Shown here in pieces: positions 1 to 7,548 of a stretch of 9,911 bases of DNA (position 1 is the stretch's first letter; every line of letters starts with the position of its first letter). The stretch is taken from the NCBI GenBank assembly GCA_030679635.1, contig JAUXSZ010000193.1, positions 1 through 9,911 on the forward strand, read 5' to 3'. The translations under genes were made by a program, and so were the position numbers. Origin of the DNA: Sulfuricurvum sp. GTDB lineage: Bacteria; Campylobacterota; Campylobacteria; Campylobacterales; Sulfurimonadaceae. Under the pieces are notes generated by a model. That model was not told the DNA's origin, did not search any database, and worked only from the letters and a program-made list of their open reading frames with translations.

Positions 1-1
1 A

Positions 2-895
2 CGTTTGGGTAAAAAGAAAGTCATCGCCGAAACAGGGGCTGGACAACACGGTGTTGCAACGGCTACAATATGCGCACTCTTAGGTCTTGAATGCGAAATT
101 TTCATGGGAGCCAAGGACGTAGCACGTCAAGAGCTCAATGTTTTTCGGATGAAACTGCTAGGGGCAAAAGTTCATGCGGTACAAAGCGGCTCCAAAACGC
201 TTAAAGATGCGATGAACGATGCGATCCGCCACTGGGTCACCCATGCTCGTGACACCTTTTACATTATCGGTACGGTTGCCGGTCCTCATCCCTACCCTAT
301 GATGGTACGTGACTTTCAGGCCATCATTGGATGTGAGGCTCGAACACAGATTTTGGAAAAAGAGGGGCGTCTTCCCGATTATGTTATCGCGTGTATTGGC
401 GGAGGTTCCAATGCCATAGGGTCATTCCAACATTTTCTTGAAGATAAAGAGGTCCAATGTATCGGTATCGAAGCCGGCGGATTGGGAATCGAAACCGATA
501 AGCATGGATGTTCTTTGGAAAAAGGGCGTCCCGGTGTCTTGCACGGTCAAATGAGCTATCTTCTCCAAGATGAAGATGGGCAGGTTCTTGAAGCCCATTC
601 GATATCAGCAGGCTTGGATTACCCCGGTATCGGACCTGAACATGCTTTTCACAAAGAGAATGGCACGGTACGTTACGACAACATCACCGACCAAGAAGCA
701 TTGGATGCTTTTGTTTGGCTGAGTCGCGCCGAGGGAATAATCCCTGCGTTCGAATCGGCCCATGCGGTTGCCTATCTCAAAAAAATGGACAATATTCAAG
801 GCAAATGCATTATTGTTACCATCTCTGGCCGTGGAGACAAAGATATGATTCAGGCTAAAGAGCTATTGAATTTTGATAACCAAAGGTTAAATTAG
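2..895 (+). CDS. trpB: Tryptophan synthase beta chain, C-terminal ~three quarters (5' end cut by window edge)
   Basis: TrpB condenses indole with L-serine to form L-tryptophan, using pyridoxal phosphate, normally in an alpha2-beta2 complex with TrpA in the cytoplasm. The reading frame is open to the left edge, so the TTG at position 5 is an internal Leu codon and not a start. Family members are about 400 aa, so roughly the first 100 residues are missing, including the Lys that binds PLP. Counting from that Leu as residue 1, the catalytic-Glu motif ETGAGQH is at 9-15, AGPHPYP at 92-98, the phosphate-gripping GGGSN loop at 132-136, and SGRGDKD near the C-terminus. These residues match TrpB1, the TrpA-dependent form, rather than TrpB2. 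Its TAG stop overlaps the GTG of the next gene by one base. No trpA follows, so TrpA must be encoded upstream or elsewhere. Confidence 0.96.
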   Translation, partial: RLGKKKVIAETGAGQHGVATATICALLGLECEIFMGAKDVARQELNVFRMKLLGAKVHAVQSGSKTLKDAMNDAIRHWVTHARDTFYIIGTVAGPHPYPMMVRDFQAIIGCEARTQILEKEGRLPDYVIACIGGGSNAIGSFQHFLEDKEVQCIGIEAGGLGIETDKHGCSLEKGRPGVLHGQMSYLLQDEDGQVLEAHSISAGLDYPGIGPEHAFHKENGTVRYDNITDQEALDAFVWLSRAEGIIPAFESAHAVAYLKKMDNIQGKCIIVTISGRGDKDMIQAKELLNFDNQRLN

Positions 896-1488
896 TGGAA
901 CATCTTTTTTTAGAGTGGCTCAAAGAGTATGGTTATATTGTCCTCTTTGGTTGGAGTATTCTTGAGGGAGAGCTTGGCCTTATTATGGCAGGCATCATGT
1001 CTCATACAGGAGACATGACACTTTCCATAGCCCTTCTCGTTGGAGCTTTTGGCGGTTTTGTCGGGGATCAGATCTATTTTTACATTGGCCGTTTTAATAA
1101 AAATTATATTCATACGCAACTGCGTTCACACCGTCGTAAATTTGCAATCGCTAATTTGCTAATCAAAAAGTATGGGTGGCCAATCATTTTCGTCCAACGC
1201 TACATGTATGGAATGCGTACAGCCATCCCTATGGCGATAGGATTGACCAAATATTCAGGCAAAAAATTTGCCCTTATCAATTTCATAAGTGCCCTATTTT
1301 GGGCATCGATTACCATTATTCCGGCTTATTACTATGGTGCCCAAATTCTGGAAGCTCTAAAATGGGGAAAAACTCACTGGTATTTTGCAATTCCATTGGC
1401 CATTTTTGTAATTGGAGGGATCATGCTCACTTTTAAACGATTGGAAAATAATCTATTGGAGAAACGCCGTGCACGTCAAACTCGTTAA
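895..1488 (+). CDS. DedA-family (SNARE-associated/VTT domain) inner-membrane protein
   Basis: This 197-aa polytopic membrane protein belongs to the DedA family, whose bacterial members are linked to proton-motive-force homeostasis, envelope stress and lipid-carrier recycling. Hydrophobic segments lie at about 12-34, 44-64, 124-146 and 162-181. The acidic pair in LEGEL (Glu24, Glu26) sits in the first segment. A G-x-x-GD...YxxGR block is at 53-66. Arg102 and Arg108, in RYMYGMRTAIPMAIG, have the same spacing as the essential Arg130 and Arg136 of E. coli YqjA, from memory. The tail is strongly basic. The GTG start is supported by AAAGG at 882-886, and TAGTG joins it to the trpB stop, suggesting translational coupling. 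The substrate cannot be read from the sequence. The length fits the shorter members of the family. Confidence 0.88.
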   Translation: MEHLFLEWLKEYGYIVLFGWSILEGELGLIMAGIMSHTGDMTLSIALLVGAFGGFVGDQIYFYIGRFNKNYIHTQLRSHRRKFAIANLLIKKYGWPIIFVQRYMYGMRTAIPMAIGLTKYSGKKFALINFISALFWASITIIPAYYYGAQILEALKWGKTHWYFAIPLAIFVIGGIMLTFKRLENNLLEKRRARQTR

Positions 1489-2914
1489 TCAACCCCTTGA
1501 GCTGATCCCTGCGGATCTTACCGTTGAATTTATAACCCCACAAACACTTGAATCCCATCCTCTTAAAGGATTATTGCAACAAGCAGGATTCAAAGCAGAG
1601 CAAGAACAGTTATGTGCCTTGCACGAACACCGCTTATTGGTCTGTGGGATGAGCGAAACAAACGATGAATCTCTTCGTAGCGCCATGGGAACTGTCATCA
1701 AAACCGCAATGGACTATGGTTACCCCTCCCTAAAGCTTTCTCAATACGGCCTAACACATTTTAAAGCACTCATCGAAGGAGCTGTTCTAGGAAGTTACCG
1801 TTTTGAAACCTACAAGTCGGAGCCAAAACAAAGTTCCCTGAAAGAGGTTGTTTTTTCCACCGAAAACCATGATCATATTGCTTTAAACAGCGATGAATTG
1901 ACCTCTATTTTAGAACAGACTCTGATCATCGCAAAATCAACGAATTTTGTCCGTAATTTGGTCAACCAAACCCCGTACGACATGACGCCACAGGCGATGG
2001 GTATCGTTGCCGATGAGCTGGGCCGAACCAATAATCTTGAGTGTACTATTCTCGATCATAATGCTCTGGAAGAACAGAAAATGAACGCCATGCTGAGTGT
2101 CGGCCGCGCATCTATCAACCCTCCTAGACTGATTCATTTGGCCTATAAACCCAAAAATCCGAAAAAGGTCATTACCCTTGTCGGCAAAGGATTAACCTAT
2201 GACAGCGGAGGGTTAAGCCTCAAAGCAGCAGCCTCAATGGTCACGATGAAAATGGATAAAGCCGGAGGGTGTGCCGTAATGGGAATCATCAAAGCCGTCA
2301 GTGAACTGAAACTCGATATTGAAGTTCACGCCTTCGTCGGAGCGGTCGAGAACATGATAGGAGGCAATGCCTACAAGCCAGACGATGTACTCGTAGCCAA
2401 AAATGGTAAGACCATCGAAGTACGCAACACGGACGCTGAGGGACGCCTTGTCCTCGCTGATGTCCTTGGGTATGCGCAAGAAAACGTAAAGAGTGACTAT
2501 ATTTTCGATTACGCAACTCTAACGGGAGCGTGCATGGTCGCATTAGGGCCTTACACAACCGGTGTCATGGGGCACAATGAAGAGCTGAAACAATCATGGC
2601 TACGTGCCGCCGATGAGAGCGGTGAATATTGCGGAAATCTACCGTTTAACCGTCACCTGAAAAAATTGATCAAAAGTGACATTGCCGATGTCTCCAACGT
2701 CTCTTCAAAACCTTACGGCGGTGCCATCACCGCCGCCCTCTTCCTCGATAACTTCATCGATGAAGAGATGAAGCAGAAATGGGTTCACTTCGATATCGCA
2801 GGCTCTGCTTACACAGAGAGCGCATGGGATGTGCACAACTATGGCGCAACGGGTGCCGGTGTGCGTATGACACTCGAATGGTTATTAAAATTACAACAAC
2901 AAGGGAATAATTAA
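1469..2914 (+). CDS. pepA: Leucyl aminopeptidase (M17 family, PepA)
   Basis: This cytosolic enzyme is a two-metal aminopeptidase that removes N-terminal residues, with leucine preferred, from peptides. It is normally a homohexamer. I chose the GTG at 1469 because GGAG at 1458-1461 lies 7 bases upstream and the product then begins HVKLVNQ like its relatives. The frame stays open further upstream to an ATG at 1412, but that would add 19 unlikely residues lying inside dedA. The resulting 481 aa fits the family. Metal and catalytic residues are all in place in this numbering: Lys240 and Asp245 in VGKGLTYDSGG, Lys252, Asp263, and Asp322, Glu324 and Arg326 in the family signature NTDAEGRL (320-327). 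The gene overlaps dedA by 20 bp and its TAA overlaps the ychF ATG by one base. Confidence 0.95.
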   Translation: MHVKLVNQPLELIPADLTVEFITPQTLESHPLKGLLQQAGFKAEQEQLCALHEHRLLVCGMSETNDESLRSAMGTVIKTAMDYGYPSLKLSQYGLTHFKALIEGAVLGSYRFETYKSEPKQSSLKEVVFSTENHDHIALNSDELTSILEQTLIIAKSTNFVRNLVNQTPYDMTPQAMGIVADELGRTNNLECTILDHNALEEQKMNAMLSVGRASINPPRLIHLAYKPKNPKKVITLVGKGLTYDSGGLSLKAAASMVTMKMDKAGGCAVMGIIKAVSELKLDIEVHAFVGAVENMIGGNAYKPDDVLVAKNGKTIEVRNTDAEGRLVLADVLGYAQENVKSDYIFDYATLTGACMVALGPYTTGVMGHNEELKQSWLRAADESGEYCGNLPFNRHLKKLIKSDIADVSNVSSKPYGGAITAALFLDNFIDEEMKQKWVHFDIAGSAYTESAWDVHNYGATGAGVRMTLEWLLKLQQQGNN

Positions 2915-4014
2915 TGGGATTAAGCATCGGACTCGTAGGATTACCAAACGTCGGAAAATCAACCACTTTTAACGCACTTACCAAAGCACAAAATGCAGAA
3001 GCTGCCAACTATCCGTTTTGTACTATCGAACCGAACAAAGCGACCGTACCGGTCCCGGATATTCGACTCGATGCATTGGCTAAAATTGTCAATCCTGAGC
3101 GTATTCAGTACTCAACACTTGATTTCGTTGATATTGCAGGTCTCGTCAAAGGGGCAAGCAAAGGGGAGGGGTTAGGAAATAAATTTCTCTCCAACATCCG
3201 CGAAACAGAAGTGATCTTGCAAATCGTCCGTTGTTTTGAAGATGACAATATCGTTCACACAGAGGGACGCATTGACCCATTATTGGATGTTGAAATTATC
3301 GAAAATGAGCTTATTTTTGCGGATATCGAAGTGCTTACAAACCGCATCGAACGACTCAAAAAACAGGCTAAAAATGAAAAAGATGCCGCCGTAATGGTTA
3401 TTTTTGCCGAAGAGTTAGCTGAATTCCTTGCCGAAGGAAATCTCGCACGAAACTTTCCGAAAGCGGACAGTGAAATGTTTGAAAAACTCAATGGCGAAGT
3501 ACGTCTGCTAAGTGCCAAAGAGATCATGTACGGTGCCAACGTTGATGAAGACGGAATGAGTGAAGACAATGAATTCGTCACACGACTCAGGGCCCATGCC
3601 CAGAAACACGGATGCGAAGTCATCAAGCTATGTGCTAAAATCGAAGAGGAACTCGTAGGTCTTGAAGAAGATGAGCGAAACGAATTTTTACGCGATATGG
3701 GTGTGGAAGAATCGGGATTAGAGCAAATAGTGCGAAAAGGATTCGACAAACTTGGACTCATGAGCTATTTTACGGCCGGTGTTAAAGAAGTACGCGCATG
3801 GACAATCCGCAAAAACTGCACCGCTCCAAAAGCAGCAGCCGTCATTCACAACGATTTCGAAAAAGGGTTTATCCGTGCCGAAGTGATCGGATATGAGGAT
3901 TTCGTTGCCTGCGGTGGTGAAAATAAAGCCAAAGATGCAGGCAAGATGCGGCTTGAAGGAAAAGAGTATATTGTTTGTGATGGTGATATAATGCATTTTA
4001 GATTTAACGTCTAA
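2914..4014 (+). CDS. ychF: Redox-regulated ATPase YchF (Obg-family, OLA1-like)
   Basis: YchF is a cytoplasmic P-loop NTPase that, unlike other Obg-family members, prefers ATP. It binds ribosomes and is implicated in stress and oxidative responses. The 366-aa protein is full length. The Walker A/G1 loop GLPNVGKS is at 9-16, the G3 region DIAGLVKG at 73-80 is followed by the Obg-like glycine-rich switch SKGEGLGN, and the modified G4 motif NVDED at 209-213 replaces the usual NKxD, which explains the ATP preference. A charged, probably coiled-coil arm lies at about 125-180. The C-terminal ~85 residues form the TGS domain (TAGVKEVRAWTI, then GFIRAEVI and GDIMHFRFNV). The ATG overlaps the pepA stop in TAATG, with AAGGG at 2901-2905 as the ribosome binding site. 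Confidence 0.97.
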   Translation: MGLSIGLVGLPNVGKSTTFNALTKAQNAEAANYPFCTIEPNKATVPVPDIRLDALAKIVNPERIQYSTLDFVDIAGLVKGASKGEGLGNKFLSNIRETEVILQIVRCFEDDNIVHTEGRIDPLLDVEIIENELIFADIEVLTNRIERLKKQAKNEKDAAVMVIFAEELAEFLAEGNLARNFPKADSEMFEKLNGEVRLLSAKEIMYGANVDEDGMSEDNEFVTRLRAHAQKHGCEVIKLCAKIEEELVGLEEDERNEFLRDMGVEESGLEQIVRKGFDKLGLMSYFTAGVKEVRAWTIRKNCTAPKAAAVIHNDFEKGFIRAEVIGYEDFVACGGENKAKDAGKMRLEGKEYIVCDGDIMHFRFNV

Positions 4015-4028
4015 CTCAGGAAAAAAGA

Positions 4029-4637
4029 ATGGCTGTAACGCTTAAATATGTAGGTCCAAAAGTTTTATGCTCTGTATCAGGAATTTGTTTTGATATGAGT
4101 AAAGAAGATAAATTCATCTATTTAAGCATCTTAGCAGAGCTCATTCAGGCACTCGATCATGACTACAGAAATGACGAGCGTTACGTTATTGAAACAGGCA
4201 AGAAGCCCCTTAATGAAACGACCATTTTAGGATTGATAAGTAAATATAACCCAAATCTTGACGAACACGCACAGGGCTGGGTGACTAAAACCATTCAAGA
4301 AATTGACGATGACCTGCAACGGGCAAAAAAGAATACTCTTCTAAATACTGAAGAACGCGATGTACTCGTCAATAATATTGCAATATCACGTCCTTGCCGC
4401 ATCCAACGCTCCATGAATAAAAGCGTGTACTATGCGGGCGTTACAGCATTGGCATTCATTATCCAACAAGGAAAAATTCAATACATCATCGCCCCGATGT
4501 ATCCAAAGTTTCTCCATGTTCTCCACTCGCTACAAGGAGCTTTACGCTCATTACATCCTCAAATCGACAGTATCATCGACATCTATGAAGATCAAGGGCA
4601 CTTACTCGTGCAGCTCAAAATTCAAGGAAGCCGTTAA
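4029..4637 (+). CDS. Conserved-looking hypothetical protein behind ychF
   Basis: I do not recognise this 202-aa protein. It is probably soluble, has no signal peptide, and mixes helix-rich stretches (about 25-48, 77-102 and 160-175) with a hydrophobic strand-like segment at 134-157 that is too broken by polar residues to be a confident membrane span. There are three cysteines (14, 20, 123), and the CSVSGIC spacing is not a recognisable metal motif. The C-terminus (IDSIIDIYEDQGHLLVQLKI) looks like a final beta hairpin. An AGG at 4018-4020 lies 8 bases before the ATG, and only 14 bp separate it from ychF, so it is very likely a real gene of the same transcript. Codon use resembles its neighbours. 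Its TAA abuts the convergent psd stop with no gap. A function linked to translation or to YchF would be a guess from position only. Confidence 0.85.
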   Translation: MAVTLKYVGPKVLCSVSGICFDMSKEDKFIYLSILAELIQALDHDYRNDERYVIETGKKPLNETTILGLISKYNPNLDEHAQGWVTKTIQEIDDDLQRAKKNTLLNTEERDVLVNNIAISRPCRIQRSMNKSVYYAGVTALAFIIQQGKIQYIIAPMYPKFLHVLHSLQGALRSLHPQIDSIIDIYEDQGHLLVQLKIQGSR

Positions 4638-5453
4638 TCAAATTGCCGTAGCGATTGTTTGACCAAATCGGACATTATCGCCTGTTTGAATACTCCACTC
4701 GTACATCCCATTTTCACAAAGCATAACGATGGTTGACCCCATTTTGAAGCATCCAAAATCGTCCCCTTTAGTAAGATGAAGATTTTCATACGTATACACA
4801 GAAACAACCGATGTCATATTAGTTTGAATCTTAGGTTCAAAACTGATTTCCATTTTTCCAACATTAAGCGCACCGACCAAGACTAAAAAGAATCGTTTAC
4901 CCTCACCGCTTAGACACTCCAAAACAACACGCTCATTTTCAATAAATAAATCGACTTTCTTTTTGAGCATGGGTACATTCACGGGATAGAGTTTTCCAGG
5001 TATATGAACCGCATTTAAAATCTGCATATCGAGAGGCGCATGATAGCGATGATAATCACGAGGAGAAAGGTAAAAATTAACAAAAGAACCGTCATTAATC
5101 GCCTCTTTGGAAGTTTCACTGATGGTGTCTCCCAAGAAAGCATTGACATCGTAGCTCATCCCTTTTATTTGCAACGCTTGCGCTTTTTGAATCGTTCCGC
5201 ATTCCGTAATGAGCGCGTCGCATGGGCTGATCACATCATGCTGTTCCGTAGAAAAGGGACGCATCTTCACAAAATGACGGGTAAAAAGGGCATTCAAACT
5301 TCGGTAACTCTCCGGTGATTGAAATTCGCTCATATCCAAACCCATCATCCTAACATACGTTTGATTGATGATATTTTGAAATGCTTGACGGTGCTCTTTC
5401 GACGCAAAACGACCGAATATTTGCGATAATGCCGATGTAAAATGTTGCTTCAT
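4638..5453 (-). CDS. psd: Phosphatidylserine decarboxylase proenzyme
   Basis: This enzyme converts phosphatidylserine to phosphatidylethanolamine at the inner membrane. It is made as a proenzyme that cuts itself to create a pyruvoyl cofactor. With the ATG at 5453 the product is 271 aa. The Asp-His-Ser machinery is visible: Asp79 in SPCDALI, His138 as the second His of DYHRYHAP, and the self-cleavage site MGST, with cleavage expected between Gly239 and Ser240. MGST in place of the E. coli LGST occurs in other family members. An upstream in-frame ATG at 5471 would give 277 aa and overlap truD by 17 bp but has no ribosome binding site. The ATG at 5453 follows GAGGA by 11 bases and starts one base after the truD stop, so I prefer it. 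It is the last gene of thiL-truD-psd. Confidence 0.94.
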   Translation of the reverse strand: MKQHFTSALSQIFGRFASKEHRQAFQNIINQTYVRMMGLDMSEFQSPESYRSLNALFTRHFVKMRPFSTEQHDVISPCDALITECGTIQKAQALQIKGMSYDVNAFLGDTISETSKEAINDGSFVNFYLSPRDYHRYHAPLDMQILNAVHIPGKLYPVNVPMLKKKVDLFIENERVVLECLSGEGKRFFLVLVGALNVGKMEISFEPKIQTNMTSVVSVYTYENLHLTKGDDFGCFKMGSTIVMLCENGMYEWSIQTGDNVRFGQTIATAI

Positions 5454-5454
5454 A

Positions 5455-6546
5455 CTACTCTTGTTCCTCATCTGACTGAATTTCTCGCTTGGCTATCTCT
5501 TCGATTAATACCGTAGCATAACACCCTTTTGGAAGGGTGAAATGAAGCTCAAACCACGCTTCATTCTCTTTGTATTCCCCCTCAACTTCTTCAGGAAATA
5601 CCCAGCCGTAACGACGCGCGCCATCGATTCCACTGTCAATAGTGTCAAATTTGGATTCGATTTCTTCCGCAAATCCTACGGCTCTTGTTGCACGCTTTCC
5701 ACTCAATAGACCCGTGACAGAGATATCATGTTTATTGAAACGCTCAATCTCTTCTTCACTTTCGTAGTGAAAGAGCTTCCCGTAGGGATAATGCATCATC
5801 ACGTCACCGTGGACCAGCTTAAACGGATGCGATTGCTTCTTCATCACTTCCAGTTCTCCTTTGTCCATTTCAAGAGCTAAATGAAGTTCCTCAACGCTAA
5901 AATCTTCCACTAATTTTGAAATTTCAATCCGACGGCTCAACCATGAATTGAAAAGAAAACTTTGGTATGAGTTTATGTAAAATTGGTGCAGTTTTCGGTT
6001 CTTCTCTTTGAGTGTCCCCTCTAAAATTTGTTTCCCTTTGAGATAGTTTTCACCGTCTCGACCAAAACGTTGAAATCCGAAATAATTGGGCATCCCTAAT
6101 TTTTTGATCGTTTTAAGGGCTTGCGAAATTTTAACAGCGGCCACCGGTGTCACTTTTTTTAGTCGTATAAAGAAGCGATTCCCTTTGAGGTGTCCGATAC
6201 GGATTTTATTGTTGTGATACTGCTTTTCGAGGATTTTAATCCCCTCATGCTCAAAATTTTCCAACATTTCTTCGTATTTTTTCGGAATCGAAATGTATTG
6301 TTTTGTTTGAGCATTTTTATCTTTCATGCCGGCATAACCGATATCACGCCCTTTTATCCCCAAATGGTTACTGAAGATATCCAGCATCTGCCACGTTGTG
6401 AGGTTCTTTTTGCGTACATGCAGTACCAGATGTTCTCCCTCGCCGCTAAAAGGGTACAAAGGGATTTCATCAACGACAAAATCACGTGCAGATTGGCGAA
6501 AATGAAACTCAATTGAGCTGTGTGGTAGATAATAATGTCGATTCAT
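5455..6546 (-). CDS. truD: tRNA pseudouridine(13) synthase TruD
   Basis: TruD isomerises U13 of certain tRNAs (tRNA-Glu in E. coli) to pseudouridine in the cytoplasm. The protein has 363 aa, close to the E. coli length. The catalytic Asp is Asp76 in the signature GYAGMKDKNAQTKQ (70-83). NYFGFQRFG at 154-162 is the second hallmark of the family, followed by the TRUD insertion domain. The N-terminal part (FVVDEIPLYPFSGEGEHL) is also typical. The ATG at 6546 is preceded by AGGGAG with a 6-base spacer. That ribosome binding site shares bases with the TAG stop of thiL, 10 bp away, which suggests coupled translation. The stop at 5457-5455 lies next to the psd start. Confidence 0.96.
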   Translation of the reverse strand: MNRHYYLPHSSIEFHFRQSARDFVVDEIPLYPFSGEGEHLVLHVRKKNLTTWQMLDIFSNHLGIKGRDIGYAGMKDKNAQTKQYISIPKKYEEMLENFEHEGIKILEKQYHNNKIRIGHLKGNRFFIRLKKVTPVAAVKISQALKTIKKLGMPNYFGFQRFGRDGENYLKGKQILEGTLKEKNRKLHQFYINSYQSFLFNSWLSRRIEISKLVEDFSVEELHLALEMDKGELEVMKKQSHPFKLVHGDVMMHYPYGKLFHYESEEEIERFNKHDISVTGLLSGKRATRAVGFAEEIESKFDTIDSGIDGARRYGWVFPEEVEGEYKENEAWFELHFTLPKGCYATVLIEEIAKREIQSDEEQE

Positions 6547-6556
6547 GGTTGACTCC

Positions 6557-7381
6557 CTAAAAATGGTGCGCTTTACAGCGATTGATAAATTTTCCCCGTC
6601 TAGCCGTTGCGACTATCGTTAAAGGGGTTCGTGTTTGTTTCGAAATACGCTTAAGCACTAAAGCTTTACGTGGACTGAACGCAATCAGCATCTCATACTC
6701 TTCACCACTGCAAGCAATCTGTTTTGGATAACGTTTTTTCCACGTTATCCCTAAACGATTAGCGTTGCAAAGCTTTCCCATATCACTGTAAAGTCCATCA
6801 GAAATATCCATCCCGCAGCGTAAGGCTGAACGTCCTTTTTGTATAAAAGCTTGTCGCAATACAGGACGTACAAACCGACTATGCGTATGAACTTTTCCAC
6901 CTGCCATCAAATAGCGTAAATGGCGTAACGATTCTCCTATTTTTCCGGTATGTGCGATCATATCTCCCGCCTTAAGCCCCTTACGAAGCAGCGGTTTTTT
7001 ACCGTTTGAAACAATCGTAATCGAAAGATCCAGCTTTAGGTTGGCGATAGTATCGCCCCCTATAATCTTTACACCGTATTGGGCCGCGCAATCCCGCATA
7101 CCGCGGGCTAGCTCTTCCATCGCATGCAAGGACATGCTCTTAGGCATTGCTGCACCCACCAAGGCATACAACGGTTGTGCATTCATTGCAATCGCATCAG
7201 AAATATTAATAATCATCGCTTTATAGCCAATTTGGTAGGCAGAAAGCCATTTTTTTTTGAAATGGACATTTTCAAAAAAAACATCTTTACTGTATATCCA
7301 TTCACCCATTACGGCGCCATCGTCACCGATATGAGAACTTCCATGGCTCATGGCATTGATAAAGTAGTTTTCAACGTTCAC
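6557..7381 (-). CDS. thiL: Thiamine-monophosphate kinase
   Basis: ThiL phosphorylates thiamine monophosphate with ATP to make thiamine pyrophosphate, the active cofactor. The 274-aa product is shorter than the roughly 325 aa of E. coli ThiL but fits the compact campylobacterial form. Metal and nucleotide motifs appear in order: IGDDGAV (18-24), SKDVFFENVHF (31-41, the DxxVxxxHF equivalent), SDAIAMNA (61-68), GGDT (108-111), DISDGL (192-197) and SGEEYEML (225-232). The start is GTG. An in-frame TAA two codons upstream (7387-7385) rules out a longer protein, and AGG with a 6-base spacer is a weak ribosome binding site. It is the first gene of the thiL-truD-psd unit. I see no TPP riboswitch in the upstream gap. 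Confidence 0.93.
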   Translation of the reverse strand: MNVENYFINAMSHGSSHIGDDGAVMGEWIYSKDVFFENVHFKKKWLSAYQIGYKAMIINISDAIAMNAQPLYALVGAAMPKSMSLHAMEELARGMRDCAAQYGVKIIGGDTIANLKLDLSITIVSNGKKPLLRKGLKAGDMIAHTGKIGESLRHLRYLMAGGKVHTHSRFVRPVLRQAFIQKGRSALRCGMDISDGLYSDMGKLCNANRLGITWKKRYPKQIACSGEEYEMLIAFSPRKALVLKRISKQTRTPLTIVATARRGKFINRCKAHHF

Positions 7382-7413
7382 GATTTACCTATTACTTAGA
7401 TCTTAAAAAGTTA

Positions 7414-7419
7414 ATTATA
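7414..7419 (-). promoter_or_regulatory. Candidate -10 box for thiL-truD-psd
   Basis: Read on the minus strand this is a perfect TATAAT preceded by T-rich DNA. It would start transcription near 7407, about 26 bases before the thiL GTG. No good -35 TTGACA lies 16-18 bases upstream, but a conserved -35 box is commonly absent in Campylobacterota, where the -10 box and AT periodicity dominate. Confidence 0.5.
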
Positions 7420-7485
7420 AACAAATTGTGGTTACAGCTCGGTTAAGGGGATTTTGCCACTTTCCTTTAATCAAGAAAATTATGC

Positions 7486-7491
7486 TAAAAT
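7486..7491 (+). promoter_or_regulatory. Candidate -10 box for the GGDEF-like gene
   Basis: TAAAAT, within TATGCTAAAAT, is the best -10 match upstream of the TTG start at 7549 and would give a leader of about 50 nt. TTGCCA at 7454-7459 is too far away (26-bp spacer) to be its -35 box. Support is weak. Confidence 0.3.
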
Positions 7492-7548
7492 TGTCTCGAA
7501 ATGAACGCTATTATTTTACATTGACAAATATCTAAAGGAATTACAATA

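Noticed and set aside
1412..1468. Upstream ATG extension of pepA
   Set aside because: The added 19 residues (beginning MEGSCSLL) lie in dedA coding sequence and look nothing like the PepA N-terminus. GGAG before the GTG at 1469 gives a better start.
3255..3761. 168-codon open frame on the minus strand inside ychF
   Set aside because: It is antisense to a clear full-length YchF, is very rich in Ser and Phe as expected for the complement of Glu/Lys-rich coding sequence, and has no recognisable motif.
6190..6516. 108-codon plus-strand open frame inside truD
   Set aside because: It lies wholly within the opposite strand of truD. Its composition is that of a shadow frame and it matches no family.
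7382..7548. TPP riboswitch upstream of thiL
   Set aside because: None of the conserved THI-box blocks (such as CTGAGA or an ACCTGA-type segment) is present on the minus strand, and the leader from the predicted promoter is only about 26 nt.
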